Positions 43,741 through 57,036 of a stretch of DNA of 64,000 nt are shown here, piece after piece. The notes under the pieces are model-generated. The model saw nothing but the letters and a program-made list of their open reading frames with translations. It was not told where the DNA came from and did not search any database. The stretch is from Lophium mytilinum (lineage: Eukaryota > Ascomycota > Dothideomycetes > Mytilinidiales > Mytilinidiaceae). The stretch spans positions 3,784,846 through 3,848,845 of the forward strand of contig MU004181.1 in the NCBI GenBank assembly GCA_010093605.1, in the 5' to 3' direction. Position 1 is the first letter of the stretch. Each line of letters opens with the position of its first letter. A program made the translations under genes and the position numbers.

Positions 43741-44880
43741 TATTTTATACAAGCTCTAAACTCCCTCAATGTGAGGGCTCATTGTAAGGATTATAATAGC
43801 ATAAGCGTTATATTCTTACGCGTAATAGGCTTAAAAGCCTTTAAACGGGACGAAACTATAAGCGTTTAAACGTAATATAATAAACATTAGATAACATTAT
43901 AAGAACGTTAGAGAAACGTTTTATAATGCATTAAATACTGTATATATACTCTATTACTATTAATATAGAATAGAATACTTAAGTAATATAATTCCTATCT
44001 ATCTATCTATCTATTTATTCTTCTATTAACTCTATACCTTTAATAGGTTATAAGCCTAGATTACACTACGCAATCTACAGCTATATAAAGCACTAACAGG
44101 CAGGTTCCATCTTAAAATTAACTAGATATTAATTAAAATTATCTAAATTAAAAAAATATTAATAAGAATTATCTAAATTAACTAAATATTAGATAAAAAC
44201 AACGCTATTTACTATCTTATTTACTATTACTAGTATATAAACCTACTATACTACTATATAAGTAGTTTTAAGCTTAAAATAAAGCTAAAATAGCTAAAAA
44301 TAAAGCTAAAATTAAAGAAGAGGACAAAGTTATTAACTATAAACCCGCTATATAATAGCTAGAATGTAATCTAGAATTATAAATCTATTACAAATAAAAT
44401 TAGACTAAAGAAATTTATATTTACTATTATAAAGCTTCTATAAGCTTATATTATATTATAAACTACGCAATTAACCTTCTAACCTCTATTATCTATTACA
44501 TATTAAATCTAGATACTCTAGATTAAATTATAACCTTTTATCCTATTATCTTATCTAACATAAGATAAAGAAATTAATTAAAAATTAAAATATTTCTCTT
44601 TCTATCTATCTATCTATTTATTAAATACATAGATATATAGAATCCATCTATCTATCTATTCACTAAATACATAGATAGATAGAAATCTATCTATTTAAAT
44701 AAAAATCTATAGATATATAGAAATCTATCTATTTATCTATTTATCTATCTATCTATTTGCCTAACAGGCTATCTATCTATCTATTTAATCTAAAATAGAT
44801 AAAATTAGTATTACTAAGCTAGTTAGTTAATTTAACTATAAAGTTTAGGCTCTAAGAGTATAATCTCTCTTAGTAGAAAA
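43741..44880. repeat. AT-rich leader with TATC/TAGA microsatellites
   Basis: CpA/TpG-poor sequence without coding signal. Tetranucleotide (CTAT)n runs at about 43,997-44,020, 44,602-44,625, 44,647-44,662 and 44,720-44,790 occur in both orientations and could pair. It may include a decayed LTR of the following Copia relic; I could not identify LTR ends. Confidence 0.5.
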
Positions 44881-47700
44881 AAGTTATAGTAATGCTATTA
44901 GTAGTACTACTCCTATTCCTATTAATAAGGAAAACAATATAAAAGCATTAGCCACTATTAGGCTTACTATAGAGGACGGTCCTCTATTATAATTATAGTA
45001 TTCTACTACTATAATAGAAGCTTAGAAGCTACTAAAAAAGCTATATAGCTCTAAGGGCTTTAGTTCTAAATTTCTTATTTATAAGGAACTATTTAATACT
45101 ATTTTATCTAAGTTTTTAACTATAGAAGACTACTTAAATAAGATAAAATAGTTAATAGATTAATTAAAAGTAAAAAAGCTTAAATTACTAAATTAAGTTA
45201 TTATAGCTTAGGTTCTAAATAACCTAATAGACCCCTATAACGGCTTTATAACTATAGTTACGCAATCCTATAGGGAAAATTTATCTAATATTAAACTAGA
45301 TAATTTATTCTCTAATTTAATAGATAAAGTAAGACAACAGAAGTCTAAAGAGCACGAAACGGCTCTATTTAATAGAACTAAAAAGTTCTTACTAAAAAAG
45401 AATAGAGTAGAAAAAATAAGATATTATAAGAAGTATAAAGCAGCTATGCACTTTATAAAAGATTATTTCTATCTATTTCCTAAAAAAGCTCTAAAATAGT
45501 TTAGAATAAAGGAATACTTTAAACCACTAAAAGATAATAAGGAAGAATCCTTACTTATAGAAGAATCTAACCCTAATAATTAGGGAGATTTCGATATAGA
45601 TCTAGATGCAGCTAAAGTAAAGGTATTTCTAGCATTCTATTATACCCCTAATAATAAAGCTAATTATATATTAGACTCCGGGAGCATAAGCTATATAATA
45701 GTAGATAGAAATCTATTTACTAGTTATAAGGAGCAAGCTATTATATTAAATTAGGGAGAAAATAAAACTATAACTATAGAAGGTATAGGAAATGTATAAT
45801 TAAAACTAAATAGAAATATATTTATACTAGAAAAGTGCCTTTTTATACCTAACTTTAGATATAATCTAATATCTATAAGTAAACTAGATTCTATAGGAAT
45901 AAACATTACATTTAAGAATAAAATAGCTATTATATATAAAAAGAATAATATACTAGCAATAGCATCGCTTAAAAACTTGTTATACTATATAAATATAGAA
46001 AATACAACACTTTTTATAAACTAAATACATAAATAGATAGATAAAAGCAATTTAATAAATATATATATAGATAGAAATAATCTATCTATTTAGCACTAAA
46101 GAATGGGCTATATAAGCTCTAGAAAGCTTAGTATACTATTAGGTATAAATATAAAAGAACCTATATAATATAAAGCCTATATAAAAGCTAAAATAATAAA
46201 AAATAAAAGAAGTAAAGAAATAATACTAAAAACGGTAATTCCTTTATAAAAAGTCTCTTTAGATTTAGCAGGGCCTATAAATCTATCTAGTTTAAGGGGT
46301 AATAAATACATTATCTTCTTTATAGATACAGCTTTAAGATATATAGAATATAAACTATTAAAATCTAAAGATAAAGCTTATAACGCCTTTTTAGAATATA
46401 AAGCTAAGGCTAAAAATATAAATACAGGAGATAAAAGAAAAATATAAATTTTTAAAACTAATAATAGGGGAGAATATATAAATAAGAAGTTTAAAATAAC
46501 TCTTTTAAAAATAGGTATAACCTATTAATTCTTAAGCCCCTATACGCCGGAACAAAACGGTCTAGTAGAGCAAATTAACTTAACTATATTTAATATAGTA
46601 AGGGCTCTATTATATATAGCTAATTTACCTTTTAACCTATAGAAAGAAGCTGTAAATGCGGCCGTATATATATATAATAGAACGCCGCACTCTAGCTTAA
46701 AAGATAAAACGCTATTTAAGCTATATTATAAAAGAAAAGCTAAAATAGATAATATAAAAATCTTTAGCTCTACAGCTTATTATAAGGTTAAAACGCAAAT
46801 AACTAAATTAGAACTAAGAGCTAAAAAGGCTATAATATTAGGCTATAGTTTAAATGCGTATAGATTATTAGATCTAGAAACTAATAAGATCTTCTAGGCA
46901 AGAGATATAACTATAATAGAAAGCTTTCTAAATATAAAGAATAAAGTAAATAAAAAGGAAAGCTCTATAGAATATACTATAAAACCACTAAAAGAACGTA
47001 GAAATATAGATAATACTATAATAAGTAGTAATAATACTATTAGAGATAAAAGTAGTACTATTATAGATAAAAGCTTATCTAAAGATAAATTAGCTATAAA
47101 ACTATCTAAAAATCTATCTATTTAAAGATATATATAAAATCTAAATTTAATAAATAGATATATAGATAAAAATTAATTATTAAATATATTTATAGATAGA
47201 AACTAAACTTAATTATCTATAAATATATATATAGATAATCTATCTAAAGATAAATTAGCCTTTATTATTAATAATAATAATAAGCTAAATATATATAAAT
47301 AAGCTATAGAATCTCTATATAATAATAAATAGAAAGAAGCTATATAAATAGAAATAGACTAGCTTAATAAGTAAAATACCTAGAAGTTAGTAGACTTACT
47401 AGTAAATAGAAATGCGTTAAAAGAATACTAGGTTTATAAAATTAAAACTAATATAGATAATAATATATCTAAATATAAGGTAAGATAGATAGTAAAAGGT
47501 TTTAGCTAAATCTATAGCGTAGATTATAAAGAAACCTTTACTAATATCTGCTATCTAGAAGTATATAGGCTATTACTTATATTAGCTACTTATTATAACT
47601 AGGAAATAATATAATAGGACTTTAAAAATGCATTTACGTATATAGACTTAGTATAAGAAACGCGAGCGTATAGTATAGATATAGAGTATAGGCGTATTAA
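44881..47700 (+). mobile_element. Ty1/Copia retrotransposon relic, RIP-degenerated and truncated
   Basis: Conceptual plus-strand translation shows Copia order. A gag-like part lies at about 45,000-45,400 and a zinc-knuckle remnant at about 45,423-45,465. A protease remnant (LDSGSISYIIVD) is at about 45,658. Integrase follows (VSLDLAGPINLSS and FFIDTALRYIEY at 46,250-46,350; YTPEQNGLVEQINLT at about 46,535). The start of reverse transcriptase (KIKTNIDNN ... VKGFS ... VDYKETF) is at 47,420-47,545. Many TAG/TAA codons stand where Trp or Gln is expected. The RT is cut off near 47.65 kb, before the catalytic YVDD box, so the copy is 3'-truncated. It cannot be active. Confidence 0.85.
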
Positions 47701-49310
47701 GTTATTAAAGATAAGTTTATATTATAAAGTATATTAAGTATAAGGCTCTATATAATAAAACTATATAGGGTGTATATATACTAGCTAGTATATATATACT
47801 AGAAATATATATATACTTAATAGCTATATTTCTTATAGAAGCCCCTATAAAGAAAGTTACTATTTTAGTAACTATGCTACCCGCCCCTAGAGAAAGAAAA
47901 AGAGAGACTAAAGTAAGTATATATATAGAATATATATATTAAGAATATATATATTAAAGAGTAATTAAGCCTTAGTAACTAGCTCTAGGTAGTTAAGCTA
48001 GAGTAATTAGCTTAGCTTTAGCTTCTTAAGAATATTACTAGTAATATCTATAGCTCTATACTTCTTATTTATAGCTTTAAGGGCCTACTAGTATTTAATA
48101 TTAACTAGTAAAGGTATAGATATATTTTACTTTAGTTATAGTATTACTATACCTTTTATACTTATAGCTGGTAGTATTATCTTTAGTAGTATTACTATAG
48201 TAGCTTTAGTAGGCTTTAATAGTATTAGCGTGCTAGCTTATAGTATAGAGGGCGTTAGCGCTATAGTAGCTTTAGCAGGCTTTAATAGTATTAGCGTGCT
48301 AGCTAATAGTATAGAGGGTGTTAGCGCTAAGAATACTATAGGTATCTTAGTAGTTACTAATATAGATATAGGTACTACCTTTATAGTATATATACTTACT
48401 TACTAGGTACTATTATTTATTAGTAAGAGATAAATCTATCTATCTAGCGCTATAAGAATTACTAGTAGAGGCTCTCTTTTCTTTTTTAGCGGCGTCTATA
48501 GTATAGTATTAGTATTTATAAGCTTTATATCTTATATAAAAGTAGTAGTATATTAGTCTTTAATAAAGTAAAAGAAGTCTAGTAGTAGATATAGGTATAC
48601 CTTAGTAATTAATTTAACTATAGTATCTACTATAGTATTCTTAATAGTAATAATATTAAGTCTACTAGCGCCTATAGCTATATTACTACTAGCGCGCCTA
48701 TAGCTATAGAGGTTATTTACTCTTATCTATACTATCTAACTTATCTTAAAATATACTATATTATAGTAGCCTATATATATATCTATAGTATCTTATAGAA
48801 GCTATATCTACTTATTATAGATTTATAGCTTATATTAGAGCTTTAAATCTACTATTACTACTAGGTTTACTACTATCTATAGTATTTATAATAATTACTT
48901 CTAGATAGAGCTTATATATATCTTTATTAACTACTATATAGCTTTCTTATAGTTAGATTAAATATAGATAGTATACGCTACTATTTCTACTAGTATTACT
49001 ATAGCTTACTTTAATAATAGTATTACTAGGGTTAGCTATATTACTATAGGCTAGGCTTTAGCGGGGGTTATCTTTACTAGAGCTATAATAGATAAAAATA
49101 TCTTTCTTACTACTTATTTTATTATTACTAGCTCTATACGTATTTTATATAATTCTATATAAAAAGATTTAATAGTATTCTTATAGCTTTCTATTTAGGC
49201 CTTATATTTCTAGTAGCTATATTTAAGGCCCTAGATAGAATAGTAAGATAGAATATATTATTTAGCTAGTAGACGCGCCTATTTACTATTAAAGGTATTA
49301 ATAATAGTCT
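47701..49310. other. Unassigned RIP-degenerated sequence
   Basis: AT-rich, coding-like on either strand but with many stops and no recognisable domain. Contains a tandem duplication of a 66-bp unit at about 48,199-48,330. It forms the left flank into which the Gypsy element inserted, so it predates that insertion. Confidence 0.45.
48199..48330. repeat. 66-bp tandem duplication
   Basis: Two adjacent 66-bp units beginning GTAGCTTTAGTAGGCTTTAA and GTAGCTTTAGCAGGCTTTAA. They differ by only a few substitutions. The length is a multiple of three, so it could be a former 22-residue protein repeat. Confidence 0.6.
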
Positions 49311-49315
49311 TATAC

Positions 49316-49482
49316 TATTATAAGAAGTAAGAAGTAGAGGTAAAAGATATTCTATTAAGCTAGCTAGCAGGCGTTACCTTAAGGGGACGCCGGCGTATAG
49401 AATACTAATATCTAGCTAGGCGTATATATAAACGTCCGTTATATACTATATACTATAGCCTACTATCTATAAAACTATAATA
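49316..49482 (-). repeat. 3' LTR of the Gypsy element
   Basis: 167 bp, same length as the copy at 57,037-57,203. The two differ at 13 positions by my count, all transitions, and this copy keeps C or G at 12 of them. Confidence 0.9.
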
Positions 49483-49797
49483 ACTACCCTAAATAGAAAA
49501 AATATTATTATTCTTAATAACTATATATCTAAGCTATTCTTTCTAGATAATAGCGTTCTAAGAATAAGATAGTAAGTAATAATTAGTAGCGTAGAAGATA
49601 AATATAATAGAAAGATAGTTCTTATAGATTATAAAAGATAGTAAGCTATAAAAGGAGATAGAGTTATAGAAGTTATAGAAAATAATAGATTTATATAAGT
49701 TATAAAAGAGAATAGCTTCTTAAGCTAGTATACTATTAGCGGGTAGTAGAGTATAGATAGCTATAAAACTTTATAGGCGGCTGTAATTAGGCTATAG

Positions 49798-49970
49798 TAA
49801 TTAGCTTATAGATAAGTAATTAAGCTATAATAGATTTCTAGAAGCTAGCTAAGATAACTAGTTCTAATAGACGGGGGCGTATAGATAGGCGGAGGCATTA
49901 TAGTTCTAGGTAATTAAGCTTATAGTAATTAAGCTATAGTAATTAATCTATAGTAATTAAGCCCTTTAAA
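49798..49970. repeat. GTAATTAAGC short tandem repeats near the 3' LTR
   Basis: Repeated GTAATTAAGCTATA-type units, densest at about 49,918-49,970, within the element between chromodomain and 3' LTR. Related GTAATTAAGC/GTAACTAGC words recur at about 47,955-48,000 and 56,145-56,165. Confidence 0.5.
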
Positions 49971-50054
49971 AAGTCTATAAGGCTTATTTTTAAGAGGGGT
50001 GCGCCTTATTATAGGTGTCTACTAAGTTAATATTAATATCTCTATAGTATATCT

Positions 50055-50160
50055 ATTAGTTTTTCTTAGTACTATAGCCGCGCCACTTAATAAAGTACTT
50101 AATAAACTTTTTTTTAGCTTACTCTATATAATAAACTTAGCGGCCGAGTAGCTTCTTAAT
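50055..50160 (-). pseudogene. Chromodomain remnant of the Gypsy element
   Basis: Minus-strand translation gives YFIKWRGYSTKKN, matching the chromodomain core YLVKWKGY. In chromoviruses this domain at the end of integrase directs insertion to marked chromatin. Confidence 0.75.
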
Positions 50161-50637
50161 ATAATAGAAGGCGCTATTATTATTATTATATTTATTATTA
50201 ATGGCAGGCAGCTAAGAGAGTTAACTAGCCTTATTATACTTATATAGGTCCGTCTCTAGTACTATAGTAGGCTCTAATTACTTAATAGAAATTACTAGAT
50301 AGATCTTCTAGGTATCTAGAAGGTCTATTTTATACGTGTTATACTCTATAGTATATTTAATAACTCTAGAATCTATATATTACTAGCTAAACTTCTATAT
50401 TAGGCTAGAAATCTTAAAGCCCTTATTTAGATAGATATATACTAGATCTCCTAGCTATAGTATAAGCGGCTAGCGTTTAGTATTAAAGTAGATCTTTATA
50501 CGCGCTATAGTAAAGGTAATAGTATTAGTAGTATTCTAGTAGAGTATATTATAGGCTTACTAAAAGCTCTAGATACCTACTTTAGAAGTTAAGAGCTATA
50601 TATCTAGTAAGAATATAAATATTAGTAAAGGGCCTAC

Positions 50638-50716
50638 TATAGATATCTAGAGTCTTAATATAGATATCTAGAGTCTTAATATAGATATCTAGAGGCTTAA
50701 TATAGATATCTAGGGG
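50638..50716. repeat. 21-bp tandem repeat within the Gypsy element
   Basis: Four units of the type TATAGATATCTAGAGTCTTAA. The fourth is the most diverged. The 21-bp length keeps frame. Confidence 0.7.
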
Positions 50717-50879
50717 GCTTATATACCTATAACTATACTAATAGCTAGTTTAGTAAGGTTATCTATAGTAATTAAGAATAGAAGGCCTTTATTAATATAG
50801 AAGCTATAGATTACCTTATTTAGAGAGATATTTATAGACTTATTCTTTATATTATTTATAGAGTAATAAAGCGTAATAA

Positions 50880-51230
50880 GAAAAGCTAGCTAATTAAAAC
50901 CTTCTTATAAGATATAGTAATAAATAGTAATTTCTATTATCTAATTTATATATTTAGACTAGCTATCTATTCTAGAGTAGTACGCCGTTAATATTAAAAG
51001 CCGGGTTTCTAATTATTTAAAGAGGGACTTCTAGAAGGCGCTAGTAAACTTATAGTTCTAGTCTATAATTATAGCGGCGGGTATACTCTAATTAGCTAAA
51101 AGATCTAGTATAATATCTATCTAGTTTTTAGTATTATAGATATCTTTACTAGGGCTAGCTATAGCGCGCTTACTAAACTTATATATAATAGTAACTATAG
51201 TATTAAAGCTATTATAGTTAGATAACCCTA
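50880..51230 (-). pseudogene. Integrase core remnant of the Gypsy element
   Basis: The minus-strand frame contains IPAAIIIDQNYKFTSAFQKS followed by an ETRLLILTAYYSR-type stretch, the second Asp region and the region leading to the catalytic Glu of rve integrases. Stops interrupt it. Confidence 0.75.
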
Positions 51231-52589
51231 CTATAAAATTAATAGATACTATATAAAAGAGTATTAGAGGAGTCTATATAAATATAAGTAAGCTATAGAG
51301 CCTATAATAGTAGGTAGTATTAATATAATAAATAGAGTAGTAAAGAAGATAGGCTTTAAAATATCTAGAAAGCTTTCTTATATAGTATATAGCTTATATA
51401 TACTTATAAGAGTATTAAAAGCCTATATATAAGTAAGTATTATAATACTTATAGAAAATATCCCCTTTTAAGGCTTTAAAAATATATAGCTATAGCCGGC
51501 CGTCTATAGTATCTCTATAATAGATAAGGTTATTATATAGAAAAAAAAAGAGTTCTAGAGTATCTATATTAGAGAGATACTATTTACTAGCTTCTAAGAT
51601 AGTCTCTATAAGTAGAGTAAGTATATCCGCCTACTACTTATTAGTTATATACGCCTAGATAAATATATTATAGAAGTCTATTACTAGCTCTATAATTATT
51701 ATATTAAAGGTAAATAGCTTCTCTAAGGTATCTAATATAGCTTATTCTAGATCTCTTATTATAAGACGTAATAGGGCGTTAGGTATAATATATTATTTTC
51801 TAGAATAGTAGTATATATTAAGGTAAAATTATAATAGATACTATAAGGCCTATATAAGCCTTATATTAAGCTTATTAATAGCTAATAAAATTAATAAGGA
51901 GGCCTTTATAATACTAAGGGTGGCGGCGTAGTTAGTAATAATAATAACGGGAGCCTCTAATACCTTAATAAGATAATAGATATAATAAATAGTCTATACT
52001 ATATAGGCGACTTCTAGCTTAGTTAACTAGTAATTATGCTTAGTAGCTAAGAGTAGTTTACTAAGAAATAGAATAGATTTAATCTTATTACGCTTAATAT
52101 TCTTAATTAATAGTAGGTTTTCTTAAATATAATAAACTATAATACTAAAGCTATATTTTAAGGCGTTAATATCTATATATAGCTATCTAGCTAGTTAATA
52201 GTATACTAGAAATAAAGAGTTACTAAAGGCTTATTAAATAGCCTTATATAAGTTATAGAGCTCTATATAATTATTAACCTAGGCCTTATATATATAATTT
52301 AGGTAAGCGTATTCTATAATAGGGGCATTTATAAGAAGATAGGTTTTCTTCTTTTATAAAAGCTTTAATAGCTAGGCGTAGTAGCCTATATACTATTATA
52401 GCTATCTAGTAAGCTTTAAATAGTACTCTAGCTTCTTTAAGAAGGTTAGAAAAGCTAGATTCTAGATAGTAGTAATCTTTTTAGCTACTATTATAAGGCC
52501 TAGGGCGTCTATATACTACCTTAAAAGTATTAAAAATAGATAGCCTAGATATAACTTCTCTACCTTAAGTATAATATTTAATTCTATTA

Positions 52590-52990
52590 AGGTATTAAAT
52601 AGCTACTATAGATAGTATAGATATTCTAGTAGTATCTTACTATAGATAACTATATTATCTATATAGGCCTTATAAAAGGCCTATAGTTTATAATATCTAA
52701 TAATCTTATTAATCTACCTTTAGATATAGATAATAGAGCTATAGAAGCCTATAATAGCTATATTAAAATATTTTTATCTATAGTATAAAATAATAGTAAA
52801 CTTCTTATAGTTATTATAACTAATAGGCTATTAATAAAAGAAGAAGGCGGCGTTTATAGTAGATATTTAAGGGTAGCCCGCTACTAAGCTTATAAGCTTC
52901 TTCTATTTTAGTAGTAGGTAGAAGTTCTTAATAGTAACTCTATTTAGGCCGCGGATATTAATAATAATATAGCCTTTTCTTATTAAAACT
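52590..52990 (-). pseudogene. Reverse transcriptase core remnant of the Gypsy element
   Basis: The minus-strand frame holds INIRGLNRVTIKNFY, then STINAAFFFY, KFTIILYYR, and YIDNIVIYSK. The catalytic box reads YIDN, so the second Asp is now Asn (a G-to-A change). Confidence 0.85.
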
Positions 52991-54075
52991 CTATTAATAG
53001 TAATAGTCCTCTATATAATAAATATAGAAAAGCTAAAATATATTAGAGCTATAGACTACTCTATACGCCCTTATTAGTAGAGCTTATTAAACTTAGTATC
53101 TATAAGCGCCTGTTCTTACTATTTAAGAGAATAGACTTAGTAGGCTAGCTTAGTATTATAGCTATTTACTTTATTAGTAAGTAGAATCTATAGCTACTAG
53201 TTCTTAGAAACGCTAGTAAGCTTACTATTATTAGTAAAGAGGGGTTTAAACTTATTAATAATATTATAGATTTATATTACTATATTCTATATACTATAAA
53301 TAGTAATACTAAAGGGGCTAATAGTCTTAATACCTTCTTTAAGTATTCTAGTAAGTATTAGCTACTTATTCTATATAGGGTATAAAGTTTTAACTTAACT
53401 AGTTTAGGTATTATAGCTACTAGGTAGTAGAAATGCCGGGTTTTAGCTAGTTTAGGGTTACTAAAGCGGCGCTTATTACGCGGTAAGGGCGTATTTACCG
53501 GCATTAATAGTATAGGCAGCTTTCTTAAAATAGTCTATAAGCGTGCTAAGCTTTCTATACTAGGTAACTATAAAGAGTTTCTTAATTATATTATATACTA
53601 GAATATATAATATACCGGCGTCTAGAATATAGATATATACGCCGCCTTTATTACTAAGCTTTAAAGGTAAATAAAGCTCTAGTATAAATATATAGTCTCT
53701 ATCTAGAAGCTTATTATACTTATAGACCTTAAATAGAATAGGGGAGATAGAGTATATAGAAATAATTATTATAGCTATAGCCTATATAAAATACTAAATC
53801 TTAGTAGGTAAAGACTTACTATTTCTTATCTATACTATTATTAGAGCTTTTATATTCTAATAGCTTACTATATATAGGCACTTATTCTTAAAGTTAATAA
53901 TTACACCTTCTAGATCTAGAATATCTATACTAAGAAGTAGATTTATATATAGCTATTTAATAATATAAGCCTTAAATATTATAATAGCTATAATAGGCTT
54001 TCTATTAAGTAGCCTAGATATATATAGGTTAATAATATAGTACTTAGTTAATAAAACTAGGTAATTTTCAACACC

Positions 54076-54288
54076 TTATACTATTATTAGCTTAATTATT
54101 TTAAGCTTTATAGAGTTTCTATACTTTTTAAGAAAGTCTCTACTAATTAGGGTTATTATATTACCTAAGTTAGGCGTAATATTATTTAAGGGGCCGTTCT
54201 TTATTAAGAATACCCTTATAATTATATAGTAATAGCCTCTAAATATAATACTAGAGCTAATCTTTAGGTTTATTACTAAGAAAAACAC
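54076..54288 (-). pseudogene. Protease region remnant of the Gypsy element
   Basis: An open 70-codon minus frame, without ATG, containing GNIITLISRDFLKKYRNSIK, similar in pattern to the strand after the catalytic Asp of retropepsin-like proteases. The catalytic Asp itself is not clear. Confidence 0.5.
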
Positions 54289-56300
54289 GTAGATAGGCTT
54301 TATAGTTAGAGGCTTATCTTCTATAGCTATTACTAGAAGGCTATAATAAGCGCTTTTAATCTCTATATAGAGTATAGTAATATATTAATAGATAGTTTCT
54401 AGTATAGGCTTTATAGCTAGCCTTCTATAAAAGGCTATAGAGGGCTTATAGTCTTTATAGAGATATTAAAATAAAGTATTATTTAATAGAAAGCTTACTA
54501 TATAGGTATAATAAGTATATACTAATATAAGGCTTACTAGAGAGGTTAAGGCATTAAAGATATCTATAAATCCGGCGTTAATAAGATTAAAAGGCTTATT
54601 CTTAATATAAGGCTTCTAATAGGCGTTATTAATATATTATTTCTAGTGCTTATTATCTATATAGCCTATTTAGGCTATAGTCTTCTTAACGCCGGCTTAT
54701 ATATCTACCTAATATTATTTATTCTAGGCGTTAATATTAGTATTAGCATTAATATTAGCGTTATTTATAGCTATCTTAAATAGCTATTTACTAAAGTAGT
54801 TAGCTCTAGTAGACCTATAGCTTCTAAAGCTACTAATATTTTAAAAGAAAGGCTAAAAGGGTTATATATTACTATTTATAAGTATAAAAGGCTATTAAAA
54901 GGCTAGTAGCGCTAGTTTTAATATTACTATAGAAGCACTTTATTAATACTATAGGGTATAAGTATTATAGTTAGTATACCCGCTAAACTAATTAAAAGAT
55001 AGCTATCTATAGTATTTACGGTACGGCTAGTTACTAATAGGTTAGTAGAATTATAATAGCTAGAAAGTCTATTAAGAAGCGTAGAAGTTATACTAATCTT
55101 AAAGGGCTAATTACTAGCTATTAAAGCCTATCTAGATATAGACGCTAGCTAGGTTATACTAGTTATTATATCTAGACTCTAATAGCTATATAAACTTATA
55201 AACCGCTATAGCTACTATAGATAGTAATATACTATTTCTAAATAAGGGGTTAATACTATTCTAGATAAATATAAGCCTATTACTACTACCTTTAGTATTA
55301 ATACTTAACGCCTTTATATTATATATTATATTATATATATATATTAATATACTATAATAGAAGTAAGTATCTTAGAGTATATAGAAGGCTATTATTAGCT
55401 TTATAAGTAACTTAGTAAGTAGCTTCTTAAACTAGTAAATAAGGGATTTATACTAGCTATTAGTAAGAGCTATATATTAGAGGCCCGCCTTCTCTATATT
55501 AGTAAGAGTAGAGGTATACTAAGTAAAAGTACTTTCCCTTAAATACTAAGGTAGCTTATTTCTTATAATATCTTTAAAATAGAGCCTAGTAATATTTCTT
55601 ACGCGCTTAATAAAGATATAGATATTCTTAATATATATATTATTTCTACTATAGAAGATACTATTAATAAAGTTAGCTAGAAGCTTTAACTTAAAGTAGA
55701 AAAAGCTAACTTCTTATAGTTAGAAGCCTTCTATACTACTATCTCTAGCACTAGCACTAGTACTAGGTATACTAGAAAAACTAGGGGGGCCTAGTAGTCT
55801 AGAGGCTCTAGAGGCTATCTATACGCGTATAATAGCCGCATTAATAAGATTCTAGAGCTACTATAGCTAGGTAGTATTAAATACTATATTAGGTAATAGG
55901 TTCTAATTCTTATTATAGGTAACTTACTCTATTTAGTTTATATAGCTAGAGTTAGCTAAATATAGAGAGTTTATAATAGTAAGCTAGTATTATTTAAGCT
56001 ATTATATAAAGTTTCTAATATTAGCCTATAGTATCTAGAATAAGGTTAGCTACTTTAAAAGGTATATCTAGCTCTAGTAAGAGCTAAGGGGCTACTTAGT
56101 AACTAGAAATTAAGTAAGAAAACCGCTTCTAAAGGCTATATTAAGTAACTAGCTCTAGAGTTAGCTAGAGTTAGTATACTTAAAGGTATAGAGCTAGTAC
56201 CTAAGATAGATAATATTCTAAGGTAGCTCTAGGTAGATATACTATAGTAAGAAAGTATTAAAGCTACTTATACTAGATATAGAGTTTTAAAAAGCTATAG

Positions 56301-56460
56301 ACGGGGGCGTATAGCTAAATATAGGCGTTAATAGCTAAATATAGATATTAATAGCTAAACGCGGGCGTTAATAGCTAAACGCGGGCGTTAATAGCTAAAC
56401 GCGGGCGTTAATAGCTAAATGCAGGCATTAATAGCTAAACGCGGGCGTTAATAGCTAAAG
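56301..56460. repeat. 20-bp tandem repeat, eight units
   Basis: Exactly eight 20-bp units (56,301-56,460), core ATAGCTAAACGCGGGCGTTA. Most differences between units 2-8 are C/T or G/A. Lies near the 5' end of the element on the minus strand, about 0.6 kb inside the 5' LTR. The 20-bp length does not keep frame, so it is probably untranslated leader. Confidence 0.85.
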
Positions 56461-57036
56461 AAGATAAGAATAAAAAAGAGATTAATAAGAGTAGAGAGAA
56501 TAAAAAAGAGAAAAAGTTAATAAAAGAAAGTAGATAAAGCTTTATTAATAATATAGTTTTCTTCTAGACTATAGAACTACTTTCTTAGGGCCCTATAAGC
56601 TATATAATAGTAACTTCTAAAAGCTACTATAGACTATAGTCTAGAAGTTATTAAAAATAGTAGTTTTCTAAGAGTTATCTAAGATAGTAACTTTCTAGAA
56701 CCTATTATAGACAGCAGTTTCCTAGAGGTTATTATTATTAATAGCTAAGTAGGTATTTAGAGACGCTAATACTAGTAAGTAGACTTCTATAATATAAATA
56801 TATATAACGCGGATAATAGAGAACTAGAAGATAGTTATATCTAGCCTATTAAAGCTATAGTAGATATAGACTAGTATAGAGTTATAGAGTTATAAAGCTA
56901 ATACTAGTAATACTATTAACTATAGTTTCTTAAGTTCTAGTAGTACTCTAAAGGTTATAAAGAGCTATAGATCTAGTACTTATAATATATAAAGCTAGTA
57001 AGTAAGCTCTAGTAATAGTAGTACTAAGCTACTATT

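Noticed and set aside
56301-56460. CRISPR-like array
   Set aside because: Units are contiguous 20-bp tandem repeats without spacers, inside a retrotransposon, in a fungus.
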